A stretch of 64,000 nt of DNA from Paenibacillus glacialis. Its GTDB lineage: Bacteria > Bacillota > Bacilli > Paenibacillales > Paenibacillaceae. The position numbers and the translations under genes are program-made. Below are positions 1 through 7,902 of the stretch, piece by piece. Below the pieces are notes generated by a model. That model made no database searches. It saw only the letters and a program-made list of their open reading frames with translations, and was not told where the DNA came from. The stretch lies in NCBI RefSeq assembly GCF_001637205.1, contig NZ_LVJH01000001.1, positions 1-64,000 on the forward strand, read 5' to 3'. How positions within the stretch are numbered: the stretch's first letter is position 1; each line of letters starts with the position of its first letter.

Positions 1-311
1 CTCACGTCTGTCAGCGACCGGCGCCCTGGTGGCCCTTACCCTAACCAACCGGCGAAGGCGCCGCAGGCCCATCTATAAGTGACAGCGTGCTCCGCCTTTC
101 AGTATCTCTTCATGAGAAGAAATAAATTATCCGGTATTAGCTACCGTTTCCGGTAGTTATCCCAGTCTTATAGGCAGGTTACCTACGTGTTACTCACCCG
201 TCCGCCGCTAAGCTGTTTTGGAAGCAAGCTTCCAAAACAGCTCCGCTCGACTTGCATGTATTAGGCATGCCGCCAGCGTTCGTCCTGAGCCAGGATCAAA
301 CTCTCCATATA
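1..311 (-). rRNA. rrs: 16S ribosomal RNA, 5' portion (cut by window edge)
   Basis: The minus strand carries the universal 16S start (AGAGTTTGATCCTGGCTCAG, 284-303) followed by the conserved 5' domain, including the GGCGGACGGGTGAGTAACACG block near 190-210. Transcription runs leftwards out of the window, so only the first ~310 nt are present. The V1 helix (about 211-241) is an unusually long near-perfect hairpin. The exact mature 5' end is inferred from Bacillus and may be off by a few bases. The overall V1-V2 sequence is of Paenibacillaceae type. Confidence 0.97.
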
Positions 312-524
312 GTAGGTCGTTTCAAATCAGCTTTGCAGTGAATTGGAACGATCTATGAAAAGAGCGATATGCTCTTTTAAAACAAACTGACGAGAATTTT
401 CATTCTCTATCAAATGATTTCTCATTTGTTTTGATTTCACTTTCGTGAAATCTACTCACTCGTTGTTCAGTTTTCAAAGACCAATGATTTCGTTTTGTTA
501 GCACCAGTTCGTCTCAGTGACAAC
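312..524 (-). other. rrn leader RNA with antitermination/processing elements
   Basis: This non-coding leader lies between the rrn promoter and 16S. It contains CTTTGAAAACTGAACAA (minus strand, about 463-480), the block commonly found ahead of rRNAs in Bacilli and resembling a boxA antitermination region. It also has a small hairpin (433-452, arms GATTTCAC/GTGAAATC) and AT-rich sequence that probably pairs with the 3' side of 16S to make the RNase III stalk. No ORF of interest is present. The role is inferred from leader position and motif similarity. Confidence 0.7.
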
Positions 525-530
525 TTTTAT

Positions 531-559
531 ATCATATCATGCTGTTTAAATTAATGCAA
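531..559 (-). promoter_or_regulatory. rrn promoter
   Basis: Minus strand TTGCAT (554-559), a 17-nt spacer, then TATGAT (531-536). A very AT-rich stretch upstream (about 565-640) could serve as an UP element. The -35 is only a partial match, but spacing and the near-consensus -10 are right and the start would fall about 215 nt before 16S. Nothing else coding occurs between here and 757. Confidence 0.65.
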
Positions 560-700
560 GAGTTTTTTTCGGAATGATTTTTTATACGGAATTTTTTTCC
601 CATCAATTCATTCTATTATACGACCCAACCACAATCATCTTTCGGCTGGATTAATAACTTAACATATATTTCACTAAGTTGGCAACTGCAAATAATATAC

Positions 701-747
701 AAAAAAATAGATCAAGGCAAACTACGAACACATCGTCTGCCCTGATC
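701..747 (-). terminator. Rho-independent terminator of safA
   Basis: Arms GATCAGGGCAGA and TTTGCCTTGATC (minus strand) form a 12-pair stem including wobbles, followed by TATTTTTTT. It lies just after the safA stop codon. Confidence 0.75.
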
Positions 748-756
748 GTGAAGTAC

Positions 757-2199
757 TTAATTTTTCATCCAAGGATTACGTCGCTTCTGTTGTCTGACTC
801 TTGTTTCTCTCTTTCGATCTCTGGCTTGATTCGCCAATTTACCTTTGCTTGTATTCACACTTGAAGTTTTGACCTTCTTCAATTTCGTCTCAATAATAGA
901 TTCACTGGACTCTAAAATCGAGTTACTTACATCATTGCCTATAACAGCTTTTTCCGAAATTTCTGCTTCAATACGAACTTGTGATAATTCTTGGACACTC
1001 GCATCTCTGCCATGGCATCCACAATCCTTTTGAACTTGAGCTTTAGGTTGTGAATATCCATATGACATAATCGGTTGTTGTACCGGATATTCAGTACCTT
1101 GCCCTTGCATCATCGAATGCGGGAACGTCCATTCATAAGGAGCCGTGCAGGAATATACATTTGAGCAAGTCACAGAATTATTCTCTGGTGGCGCCATGTT
1201 ATTTGATAATGGTGAGAATCCTTGATTACCCCCTCCATAACCTGATACAACTCCATTAAATTGTGTACCGTAAGGTGAAAAGTTAGGATTGCCTCCCTGT
1301 ACCATTTGTGGCATCACAGGATAACACGGTTGCTCAAACTGCGGCTGAGCCCAATTCGGTTGTTGTTCATAACCTTGTTGTTCCCATTGTGGTTGATTCC
1401 ATGAATAACCTTCTGTAATACCCGGATAACACATATGTTCTGACACCTGCGGGCACGGATTAGATTTCTCCATCATTGGAGCCTTTTCCACAACTTCTTG
1501 AGTAGGGACGGAATACTGTATATACAGGTGTTGTTTCATTTCTATTTTCTCTTCTACAACTGGTAATTCTGGAAGTGGCATAGGTACTTGTTGCGGAGGA
1601 ATATGTTGAATTGGTGCGTTGTTTGGAGCTGGTGCATTAGGGATTGGAGCATTTGGCATTGGTACGTTTGGCATTGGTGCGTTTGGCATTGGTGCGTTTG
1701 GCATTGGCGCATTGTCATGAATTTGTGGAAGTTGTGGGATAACTTGTGGTGGAATCTGAATTGGTGAAGTGCTTGCTTTCGGCCCCGTGTGAGTTTTCCC
1801 TCCCGAAGTTGTTTTATTGTGGATATCATTCTCAGCTACCAATTCTCCATTTACTACCTCTTTCATTCCAACTTTAGGAATGTTCACGATTTCCCCTACA
1901 AGCAGTGCATTCGGGTTTTTCAATTGAGGATTGACATCAATCATTTCCCTTAATGTTACTCCCCATGCTTTAGATAACTGCCAAAGACTATCTCCCTGCT
2001 TCACAACATGCTTGTGAATAATATGATCAGGCACTGGAGTAGACATGGGTTCCGTCGGAATTTTAACCTTTTCACCTATGTTTAATTTGTTCGGATCATT
2101 CAGCTGCGGATTTGCCTCAATTAGCTTTTCTAGAGACATCCCATACTTCTTAGATAACGTGTATAAACTGTCGCCCTTCTTTACCATGTGTATTTTCAC
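757..2199 (-). CDS. safA: LysM-domain spore coat morphogenetic protein, SafA-like
   Basis: Two tandem LysM domains occupy roughly residues 4-50 (MVKKGDSLYTLSKKYGMSLE) and 62-108 (VVKQGDSLWQLSKAWGVTLR), each ending in a NIGEKVKIP/LVGEIVNIP-type closing. They should bind peptidoglycan or cortex. A Pro-rich linker with APMPN pentapeptide repeats follows, then a Gln/Tyr/Asn/Gly-rich central region, a DCGCHG cysteine cluster and a strongly basic C-terminus. In B. subtilis SafA localises to the cortex/coat interface and recruits inner-coat proteins with SpoVID, which is also encoded in this window. The GTG start at 2199 is chosen because AGGAGG (2210-2215) lies 10 nt upstream; an upstream ATG at 2235 has no such site. 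Position next to pheA/obg/spo0B agrees with the B. subtilis neighbourhood. The family call is good; the low-complexity part is lineage-specific. Confidence 0.82.
   Translation of the reverse strand: MKIHMVKKGDSLYTLSKKYGMSLEKLIEANPQLNDPNKLNIGEKVKIPTEPMSTPVPDHIIHKHVVKQGDSLWQLSKAWGVTLREMIDVNPQLKNPNALLVGEIVNIPKVGMKEVVNGELVAENDIHNKTTSGGKTHTGPKASTSPIQIPPQVIPQLPQIHDNAPMPNAPMPNAPMPNVPMPNAPIPNAPAPNNAPIQHIPPQQVPMPLPELPVVEEKIEMKQHLYIQYSVPTQEVVEKAPMMEKSNPCPQVSEHMCYPGITEGYSWNQPQWEQQGYEQQPNWAQPQFEQPCYPVMPQMVQGGNPNFSPYGTQFNGVVSGYGGGNQGFSPLSNNMAPPENNSVTCSNVYSCTAPYEWTFPHSMMQGQGTEYPVQQPIMSYGYSQPKAQVQKDCGCHGRDASVQELSQVRIEAEISEKAVIGNDVSNSILESSESIIETKLKKVKTSSVNTSKGKLANQARDRKRETRVRQQKRRNPWMKN
1630..1710 (-). repeat. 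In-frame 15-bp tandem repeats in safA (APMPN units)
   Basis: About five to six degenerate 15-bp units encode consecutive xPxPN pentapeptides (PMPNAPMPNAPMPN, then VPMPN, APIPN and APAPN). Near-identical nucleotide units suggest slippage-prone expansion. They lengthen the linker between the LysM pair and the C-terminal region. Confidence 0.85.
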
Positions 2200-2296
2200 G
2201 TGGAAAAAACCTCCTAAACTTCTTATAGACGGCATATGCCCGCCTTCGTTACTCTCATCTTATGCAAGTGTTAGGCGGATGACATCATTGACGACA

Positions 2297-2335
2297 AAAA
2301 AAATCCTCTCATGACTTAACCATGAGAGGATTTTT
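2297..2335 (-). terminator. Terminator of the pheB-hom-thrB-pheA operon (bidirectional)
   Basis: A 15-bp perfect stem (2299-2313 with 2321-2335, arms around TCCTCTCATG/CATGAGAGGA, 7-nt loop) is followed on the minus strand by eight T. It lies beyond the ilvE remnant, so the original operon probably ended here. Confidence 0.88.
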
Positions 2336-2340
2336 ACTAA

Positions 2341-2593
2341 GAACAACCTTATTTTTGTGAGAATTATGACTCTTCCATCGATTTCTCCCGCAACAATAAC
2401 CTCTACAGCCATTCCTGTGAGAAAGACTTTCTCATCAAAGTATCATCACGCATCGTAAACGATTCCTCTTTAAGCTTACTTCCTAAGAATTCACACAATT
2501 CAATTATCGCCAGAAAAAACCATCATCAATCACAGATGCTTTTGCATTCACTTTCGCAACATACTGTCCGTCTAGGTAAATCTATTGCTCTGA
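2341..2593 (-). pseudogene. ilvE: Remnant of branched-chain amino acid aminotransferase (ilvE) with large internal deletion
   Basis: Directly after the pheA stop, in the same frame, the minus strand reads IYLDGQYVAKVNAKASVIDD, then GFFW. This matches the N-terminus of IlvE-type class IV aminotransferases (family pattern: IYL(N/D)G..V...AKVSV.DHG). After a junction near 2507-2511, a shifted frame gives AIIELCEFLGSKLKEESFTM and, after another shift, DEKVFLTGMAVEVI followed by a DGRVI-like segment, the usual IlvE C-terminal region (ADEVFLTGTAAEVI...DGR.IGDG). Roughly 200 codons between the two ends are missing. ATATCAGAGCAATAG at the pheA end reads like a decayed ATG-TCA-GAG-CAA-TGG start (MSEQW). 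Identification is by remembered family motifs; the order N-end then C-end makes it convincing. Confidence 0.82.
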
Positions 2594-3484
2594 TATTGAT
2601 TGGTTCACATCCGAATGTCTTTTATAGGTGTAACAAGGATAAGAACCTAATACACGCACCTGACATCCTAAAGCCTCAATCTCTGAAATGGCTGATTGCA
2701 ACAACACTGCACTATCCTCAGCCAGAACATCAATGTAGAAATAGTAATTACCCAGTTTCTTCTTCGTGGGGCGGGATTCAATTCGCGATAAATTAAGCCT
2801 TCTCCATGCAAATGCAGAAAGAACCTGGTGAAGCGCTCCCGGGAAATCTTCTGGAAGTGTTACTGTAATACTCGTTTTCATCTGATTACTTTCTAGCTGA
2901 AGACCTACTGGATCAGGACCAATCAGGACAAATCTAGTAAAGTTGTTATCATGATCCGTGACTCGCTCGGCCATCACATCTAAGTTATGAGTTAACGCCC
3001 CAAGAGCTGTACCGATGGCAGTCCATCCTTGTCCTGGGTTATTTTTGACGATATGAACAGCCTCTGAAGTACTTCCTACATTCTCTATCTCAGCTTGTGG
3101 AGCATGCTCACGAATAAACTGTAGACATTGCGCTGCGGCCACTGGGTGAGAAAGAATTTTAGTTATTTTACTGTAATCTATTCCTCCATCTTCTGAAAGA
3201 AACTCCTTCCGATCACCAATTAAATTCTGTATAGAAGGATACACCCACTCCGATTGCATAGGAACATCCACTTCATTCACGAGCCAATCCATATGTAGGC
3301 TCACTGAGCCTTCTATCGTATTCTCGATGGGAATTACACTGTAATCACTCTTGCCTAGAACGGTTGCACGAAACACATCGGAAATCTGCTTATAGTAGAG
3401 CAATTCCACAGGTTCATCACCGAACAAATGAACTACTGCCTCATGAGAGACAGATCCTTCTGGTAGTAATGCAATTCGTTTCAT
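2582..3484 (-). CDS. pheA: Prephenate dehydratase
   Basis: Converts prephenate to phenylpyruvate in phenylalanine synthesis; cytosolic. The N-terminal ~180 residues form the dehydratase domain, with the catalytic NNFTRF motif, preceded by PIENTIEGSV. The C-terminal ~80 residues are an ACT domain with the ESRPTKK phenylalanine-binding motif, implying feedback inhibition by Phe. At 300 aa it is slightly longer than B. subtilis PheA (about 285). The last residues (NQSISEQ) run in frame into the ilvE remnant, so the present stop may derive from the old ilvE start region. The ATG overlaps the thrB stop by 4 nt (ATGA), indicating translational coupling within the pheB-hom-thrB-pheA transcript. Confidence 0.96.
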   Translation of the reverse strand: MKRIALLPEGSVSHEAVVHLFGDEPVELLYYKQISDVFRATVLGKSDYSVIPIENTIEGSVSLHMDWLVNEVDVPMQSEWVYPSIQNLIGDRKEFLSEDGGIDYSKITKILSHPVAAAQCLQFIREHAPQAEIENVGSTSEAVHIVKNNPGQGWTAIGTALGALTHNLDVMAERVTDHDNNFTRFVLIGPDPVGLQLESNQMKTSITVTLPEDFPGALHQVLSAFAWRRLNLSRIESRPTKKKLGNYYFYIDVLAEDSAVLLQSAISEIEALGCQVRVLGSYPCYTYKRHSDVNQSISEQ

Positions 3485-4449
3485 GCTTCAACTTCCCCTT
3501 TTATCATATCCAAAAATGAGTTAAATCGTATATTCTCACTAATAATAACGCCATCGTTTGCAGGATCAAGCCATCTGGCAGACGCTTCAATTCCATATTC
3601 CCGCAGCGTATCCAATAAATATGTTTCTAAATCCGTTTTACGTAGATTACGACGATCTACTAAAGCCAATAAAGTAGGACCCGCTCCGCTTAAAGCGACG
3701 CCAAGAGCTCCACGGTTGGGAGCCTCTTCTAAGATACGAGACATACCAGGTACTAAGCTTGCACGATATGGCTGATGTAAACGATCAGACATAGCTCTTC
3801 CAATCAGCTCAAATCTCCCCTGTGAGAGCGCAGCTACGAGCAGCGATGATCTGCTGATATTATAAACAGCATCCTCACGACTTATTTGATCAGGTAGCAC
3901 ACTTCGCGCTTCCGAGGTGGATAGTTGAAATTCCGGAATAACGACAAGTACCTCTAAATTGTTATCAGGTTCCAATCTTATATAATCAGCATGTGTTCCA
4001 TCCCATACAGCAGTGATAATTCCGCCAAACAAGGATGCTCCCACATTGTCAGGATGACCTTCTAAATTTGTAGCCATATCGAATAACTTATCATTGGAAA
4101 GCGGTGAGCCAATTAAAGCATTCGCCGCAACCATTCCCCCAATGATAGCTGACGCACTACTACCCAGACCTCTCGTTAAAGGGATATCAGAATACATAGA
4201 GATTTCAATCTCCGGTACTGAAACACCCGCCTCATCAAAGACTAGTTGTGCGACTTGGTACACTAAATTGGATTTATCCTTAGATAATCCATTCATTTGG
4301 TCGCCATATAAATGAAACTGTGTACACTCCGACTCTTTCATCTCAATCCATGAATATATAGGTAAGGCCATCCCTAACGTATCAAATCCAGGTCCCAAGT
4401 TCGCCGTACTAGCTGGCACCTTCACACGAACCCCTTCATTTCTAATCAT
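3481..4449 (-). CDS. thrB: Homoserine kinase
   Basis: Phosphorylates L-homoserine with ATP, feeding threonine synthesis. It is a GHMP-family kinase: VKVPASTANLGPGFDTLG near the N-terminus and the glycine-rich ATP loop PLTRGLGSSASAIIGG at about residues 89-104, with a GALGVALSGAGPTLLAL motif near the C-terminus. Length (322 aa) is normal for the family. It sits between hom and pheA. Its ATG overlaps the stop codon of a thrC remnant (GTATGA), so it was once coupled to threonine synthase, the enzyme that uses its product. Confidence 0.95.
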   Translation of the reverse strand: MIRNEGVRVKVPASTANLGPGFDTLGMALPIYSWIEMKESECTQFHLYGDQMNGLSKDKSNLVYQVAQLVFDEAGVSVPEIEISMYSDIPLTRGLGSSASAIIGGMVAANALIGSPLSNDKLFDMATNLEGHPDNVGASLFGGIITAVWDGTHADYIRLEPDNNLEVLVVIPEFQLSTSEARSVLPDQISREDAVYNISRSSLLVAALSQGRFELIGRAMSDRLHQPYRASLVPGMSRILEEAPNRGALGVALSGAGPTLLALVDRRNLRKTDLETYLLDTLREYGIEASARWLDPANDGVIISENIRFNSFLDMIKGEVEA

Positions 4450-4560
4450 ACCTGTTCCTCTTCCAGCTTAAGCGATATCATCCGTAACTGTTGCTTCATA
4501 GCCTCTACAACAATAGGCTGTGTAATAAATGTTAAGCACACATACTACTCTTTCTGCACC
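4446..4560 (-). pseudogene. thrC: C-terminal remnant of threonine synthase (thrC)
   Basis: The minus strand reads GAERVVCVLN, then after a small gap or shift ITQPIVVEAMKQQLRMISLK and LEEEQV-stop; the stop TGA overlaps the thrB ATG. Threonine synthases end with a (K/R)VV.VLTGxGLKDP segment followed by about 35 residues, so this is the tail of ThrC with the TGxGLKDP motif itself deleted. No upstream ThrC sequence (PLP lysine region) is present between here and hom. The expected order hom-thrC-thrB of Bacillus supports the call. The sequence is short, so this is an inference from motif and synteny. Confidence 0.75.
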
Positions 4561-4590
4561 TAGGAAGTATCCTTAGCAATTCGATTTATA

Positions 4591-4632
4591 GACTCCTTCA
4601 GTTCCGCATAAGCAATAGATACTGAAGGAGTC
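4591..4632. other. Hairpin between hom and the thrC remnant
   Basis: Perfect 12-bp inverted repeat GACTCCTTCAGT (4591-4602) / ACTGAAGGAGTC (4621-4632), with an 18-nt loop. No strong T tract follows on the minus strand (TATAAATCG), so it may be a weak terminator or an mRNA-stabilising structure that limits readthrough from hom into thrB-pheA. Confidence 0.5.
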
Positions 4633-4656
4633 GTTTCTTAAATATATTCTCTAAGT

Positions 4657-5943
4657 TTATCCCTCAACACGATAAACACTTTTAATTGTACGAATGACTT
4701 CAAGCCCCTCAAAATGCTCCAATACCTTGTTCATACGAGCTTTGCTTGCATCGTGTGTTACGATAATAATCTCTGCATAAGGATTATGTTCGTTGGGTTG
4801 TTGCACAACGGACTCTAAACTTACATCAAATTGAGCAAACGCTTGTGTGATTTGTGCAAGTACTCCTGCCTTATCATCAACATGTAGGAGAATAAAGTTT
4901 TTATACTTAATTTGTTCATCATCTTTGAGTTTCTTCTGTTTATATGGAACGATGGCTTTTAAGCCATTTACTCCAAGTTTTAAGTTCTTGATCGCTGCCA
5001 CAAGGTCAGCTACTACCGAGGTTGCAGTAGGCATAGCCCCAGCTCCAGCTCCATAGAACATCGTCTCTCCAACAGCTTCACCATACACATACACCGCATT
5101 ATACACACCATTCACGGCTGCAATCGGGTGACTCCTACGTACCATTGTAGGCTGAACACTGATACTAATGTTCTCATCTTCACGATCCGCGATTCCTAAC
5201 AACTTCATTTCGTAGCCAAGACGCTTAGCATACGCAATATCTTCTTTGGTCACTTGAGAGATGCCACGCACACTTACATCCTTCAGCTCCACATTAGTTC
5301 TAAAGCCAAGCGTTCCCAGAATGGCCATCTTCCGCGCAGCATCCAGTCCTTCAACATCCGAGGTTGGATCTGACTCTGCATAGCCAAGTTGTTGCGCTTC
5401 TTGTAATACATCATCGTAAGAAGCACCTTCTTTACTCATCTTAGTCAGAATGAAATTAGTTGTGCCATTTACGATACCCATTATTTTCAAAATACGATCC
5501 GATGAAAATCCTTCAATTAGCGTACGGATAATCGGAATACCACCGGCTACACTCGCTTCGTAGAATACATCACACTGTTTCTCTTGTGCCTTAGCTAAAA
5601 TTTCAGAACCATATAATGCCATTAAATCCTTATTTGCAGTTATGATATGCTTTCCACGCTCTAAAGCCTCTAAGATATAAGCTTTAGTTTGCTCTACGCC
5701 ACCCATCACTTCCACAATAACATCAATCTCGGGATCACGAATAACATCCCATGGATCTTCTGTCAGTATTGCGGGATCAATAAATATGTCCCTTGGTTTA
5801 TCACTATTCTTCACAGCAATTTTAGAAATAATAATTGGAGAACCCACTTGGCTGCTTAAATCCTCCTGATTTCCTTCTACAATTCGAACAACCCCTGTAC
5901 CCACTGTTCCTAACCCTAATAGACCCACTTTTACTGGTTTCAT
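4657..5943 (-). CDS. hom: Homoserine dehydrogenase
   Basis: Reduces aspartate-semialdehyde to homoserine with NAD(P)H, the branch point to threonine and methionine. The N-terminal Rossmann motif is GLLGLGTVGTG (residues ~7-17); NGTTNFIL and the substrate-region YAESDPTSDVEGLDAARK follow; a C-terminal ACT domain (ILLHVDDKAGVLAQITQAFA, about residues 350-425) suggests feedback control. Start at the ATG 5943, where GAGGGGG (5951-5957) sits 7 nt upstream; an in-frame ATG seven codons earlier lacks a site. 428 aa is typical. It is second in an operon behind pheB. Confidence 0.95.
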   Translation of the reverse strand: MKPVKVGLLGLGTVGTGVVRIVEGNQEDLSSQVGSPIIISKIAVKNSDKPRDIFIDPAILTEDPWDVIRDPEIDVIVEVMGGVEQTKAYILEALERGKHIITANKDLMALYGSEILAKAQEKQCDVFYEASVAGGIPIIRTLIEGFSSDRILKIMGIVNGTTNFILTKMSKEGASYDDVLQEAQQLGYAESDPTSDVEGLDAARKMAILGTLGFRTNVELKDVSVRGISQVTKEDIAYAKRLGYEMKLLGIADREDENISISVQPTMVRRSHPIAAVNGVYNAVYVYGEAVGETMFYGAGAGAMPTATSVVADLVAAIKNLKLGVNGLKAIVPYKQKKLKDDEQIKYKNFILLHVDDKAGVLAQITQAFAQFDVSLESVVQQPNEHNPYAEIIIVTHDASKARMNKVLEHFEGLEVIRTIKSVYRVEG

Positions 5944-5993
5944 TAATTTATCCCCCTCGACCACGTCATTCGTTTTTATTTGTCCATTTGTCC

Positions 5994-6431
5994 CTACCCT
6001 TGTCCAATCATATGGACACGTTTAACTCCTGATACACCTTTCATACCTTCTAACATGCCACCAAGTTCTTCACTAAGCCGTGAGATTTCTACAGATATGA
6101 CCACATTAGCAATGCCTTGTAACGGTATACTTTGATGCATGGTTAGAACATTACCACCCAACCCTGCAACAAGACTTAATACTTTTGACAACATCCCAGC
6201 ACGGTGTTCCAAATCAATCGATATCGTAACAATTCTTTCACGTTCCAGCTGATTAATAAGATGAATTCCATCTTTATATTTATAAAATGCACTCCTACTT
6301 AAACCCACTTGTTCTACGGCTTCATGAACCGTTTTAACATCTCCAGCAGCGAGCAATTGCTTCACTTGCATCGTCTTTATAACCGCTTCTGGCAAAATAT
6401 CTTCACGAACTAAATAATAGCGTTCTTTCAA
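5994..6431 (-). CDS. pheB: ACT-domain protein PheB
   Basis: 145 aa; matches the PheB/UPF0735 family. The N-terminal part has a helix-turn-helix-like segment (VHEAVEQVGLSRSAFYKYKDGI, residues ~36-57), followed by an ACT domain (IVTISIDLEHRAGMLSKVLS). Older annotations call this chorismate mutase, which is not supported by any catalytic motif here; a regulatory amino-acid sensor is more likely. The start is TTG with GAGGAGAGG 6 nt upstream. It is the first gene after a sigma-A-type promoter and heads the hom-thrB-pheA operon, which fits a role in aromatic/aspartate-family regulation (inference). Confidence 0.88.
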   Translation of the reverse strand: MKERYYLVREDILPEAVIKTMQVKQLLAAGDVKTVHEAVEQVGLSRSAFYKYKDGIHLINQLERERIVTISIDLEHRAGMLSKVLSLVAGLGGNVLTMHQSIPLQGIANVVISVEISRLSEELGGMLEGMKGVSGVKRVHMIGQG

Positions 6432-6473
6432 GAACGTCCTCTCCTCAAAGACTACTGTTTGTGTATAGTGGAC

Positions 6474-6503
6474 ATTATATTATATTTGTCCTTTGAGGGT
6501 CAA
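6474..6503 (-). promoter_or_regulatory. Promoter of pheB-hom-thrB-pheA
   Basis: Minus strand TTGACC (6498-6503), 18-nt spacer, TATAAT (6474-6479), about 40 nt before the pheB RBS. It lies just downstream of the obg terminator, which makes it a likely independent start. Confidence 0.7.
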
Positions 6504-6522
6504 GAGATAGAAGCCCTTATCG

Positions 6523-6565
6523 CAAAAAAAACCGTAAACTGTACTTTAAAAGTACTGAATACGGT
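6523..6565 (-). terminator. Terminator of spo0B-obg
   Basis: Inverted repeat with arms ACCGTA...GTACTTT and AAAGTAC...TACGGT (6531-6565), an internal mismatch, and eight T on the minus strand. It lies 14 nt after the obg stop. Confidence 0.82.
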
Positions 6566-6578
6566 CGCTCTATATTCT

Positions 6579-7889
6579 TTAGTAATAACTACTTCCTTCA
6601 ACAAACTCGAATTCAAAATCACCAAGACGAACGATCGTCCCATCTACCGCTCCACGTTTACGAAGCTCTTCATCTACACCCATTGCCCGAAGAATTCGAG
6701 CTAATTTGAGGATAGCTTCATGTGAATTAAGCTGCATTCTCTTCATCATGTGTTCAATCTTCTCACTACGGATGATGAATTCATCATTCTCACGAACAAC
6801 CGTGAACGAATCATCATCTTTAGGATCCAATTTAAATACTTTTCTTTCCTTAATTTCAGGAACATCCTCTACAACAGGCTCAACTACAAGTTGATCCAGC
6901 AAATCTGTTGCGCGATATAGCAGTTCCTGTATTCCTTTACGAGTCAAGGATGAGATAGGCATGATCTCTATATCCGGTCTCACTGCCTTAACTTGTTCAC
7001 GGAAAGACGCTAACAATTGTTCGGAATCAGGCATATCCATTTTATTTGCAGCTACAATTTGTGGACGCTTCTCAAGACCTGGGTTATACAATTTCAATTC
7101 CTCATTAATCTTAACCCAATCTTCAAAAGGATCTCTGCCTTCAGAGCCAGACATATCCACCACATGAATAATGACACGAGTCCTTTCAACATGACGAAGA
7201 AATTCATGTCCAAGCCCAACGCCTTCATGTGCTCCTTCAATTAGCCCTGGTAGATCAGCCATAACAAAACTACGACTGTCCCCGACATCAACCACACCTA
7301 GATTTGGCGTAATCGTTGTGAAATGATAAGCACCAATCTTAGGTGTAGCAGCTGAAACGACAGACAACAATGTAGATTTACCAACACTCGGGAAGCCCAC
7401 AAGTCCAACATCCGCCATCACTTTTAATTCTAATAAAATATAACGTTCCTGACCCTCTTCGCCATTCTCAGCAATTTCGGGAGCTTTATTAGTGATCGAT
7501 GCGAACCGAATATTACCTCTACCACCTCGTCCACCACGAGCTACAACAATTTGCTGTCCGTGTCTGGTTAAATCCGCAATCACTTCCCCAGTATTATCGT
7601 CCATAATAATGGTTCCTGGTGGAATACGTATATATGAATCTTCCGCATTAGCACCATGTTGGCCCCTACTCCGCCCCTTGATTCCCGGATTCCCCTTAAA
7701 GTGACGCTGGTAACGAAAATCCATCAATGTTCGAAGTCCTTCATCTACTCGAAAAATGATATCGCCACCTCGACCACCATCGCCACCCGCAGGTCCACCA
7801 TTTGGTATAAACTTCTCTCTACGGAAAGCAACGAGTCCGTCACCCCCATTGCCAGCTTTCAAGTAAATCTTCGCTTTATCTACAAACAT
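6579..7889 (-). CDS. obg: GTPase ObgE/CgtA
   Basis: Essential ribosome-assembly and stress GTPase. A glycine-rich Obg fold comes first ([17 protein letters not shown], residues 1-158). The G domain follows, with the P-loop GFPSVGKS (~165-172), switch/G3 [12 protein letters not shown] and G4 NKMD. An OCT domain (about 350-430) closes the protein. 436 aa, normal. The ATG at 7889 is chosen over an upstream one because AGGAAGGTG is 5 nt upstream. It follows spo0B as in B. subtilis, where Obg is also needed for Spo0A activation. Confidence 0.97.
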   Translation of the reverse strand: MFVDKAKIYLKAGNGGDGLVAFRREKFIPNGGPAGGDGGRGGDIIFRVDEGLRTLMDFRYQRHFKGNPGIKGRSRGQHGANAEDSYIRIPPGTIIMDDNTGEVIADLTRHGQQIVVARGGRGGRGNIRFASITNKAPEIAENGEEGQERYILLELKVMADVGLVGFPSVGKSTLLSVVSAATPKIGAYHFTTITPNLGVVDVGDSRSFVMADLPGLIEGAHEGVGLGHEFLRHVERTRVIIHVVDMSGSEGRDPFEDWVKINEELKLYNPGLEKRPQIVAANKMDMPDSEQLLASFREQVKAVRPDIEIMPISSLTRKGIQELLYRATDLLDQLVVEPVVEDVPEIKERKVFKLDPKDDDSFTVVRENDEFIIRSEKIEHMMKRMQLNSHEAILKLARILRAMGVDEELRKRGAVDGTIVRLGDFEFEFVEGSSYY

Positions 7890-7902
7890 AACTTCACCTT
7901 CC

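Noticed and set aside
1630..1710. CRISPR-like array
   Set aside because: Fifteen-base units are contiguous, in frame and without spacers; they are coding repeats of safA.
1554..1829. 91-aa minus-strand ORF in another frame inside safA
   Set aside because: Low-complexity shadow of the safA repeats without an RBS.
4450..4656. T-box or lysine/threonine riboswitch between hom and thrB
   Set aside because: No T-box core (AGGTGGTACCGCG-like) is present and the sequence is explained by a thrC remnant plus a hairpin.
5994..6431. Chorismate mutase activity for PheB
   Set aside because: Only HTH-like and ACT segments are visible; no chorismate mutase signature residues.
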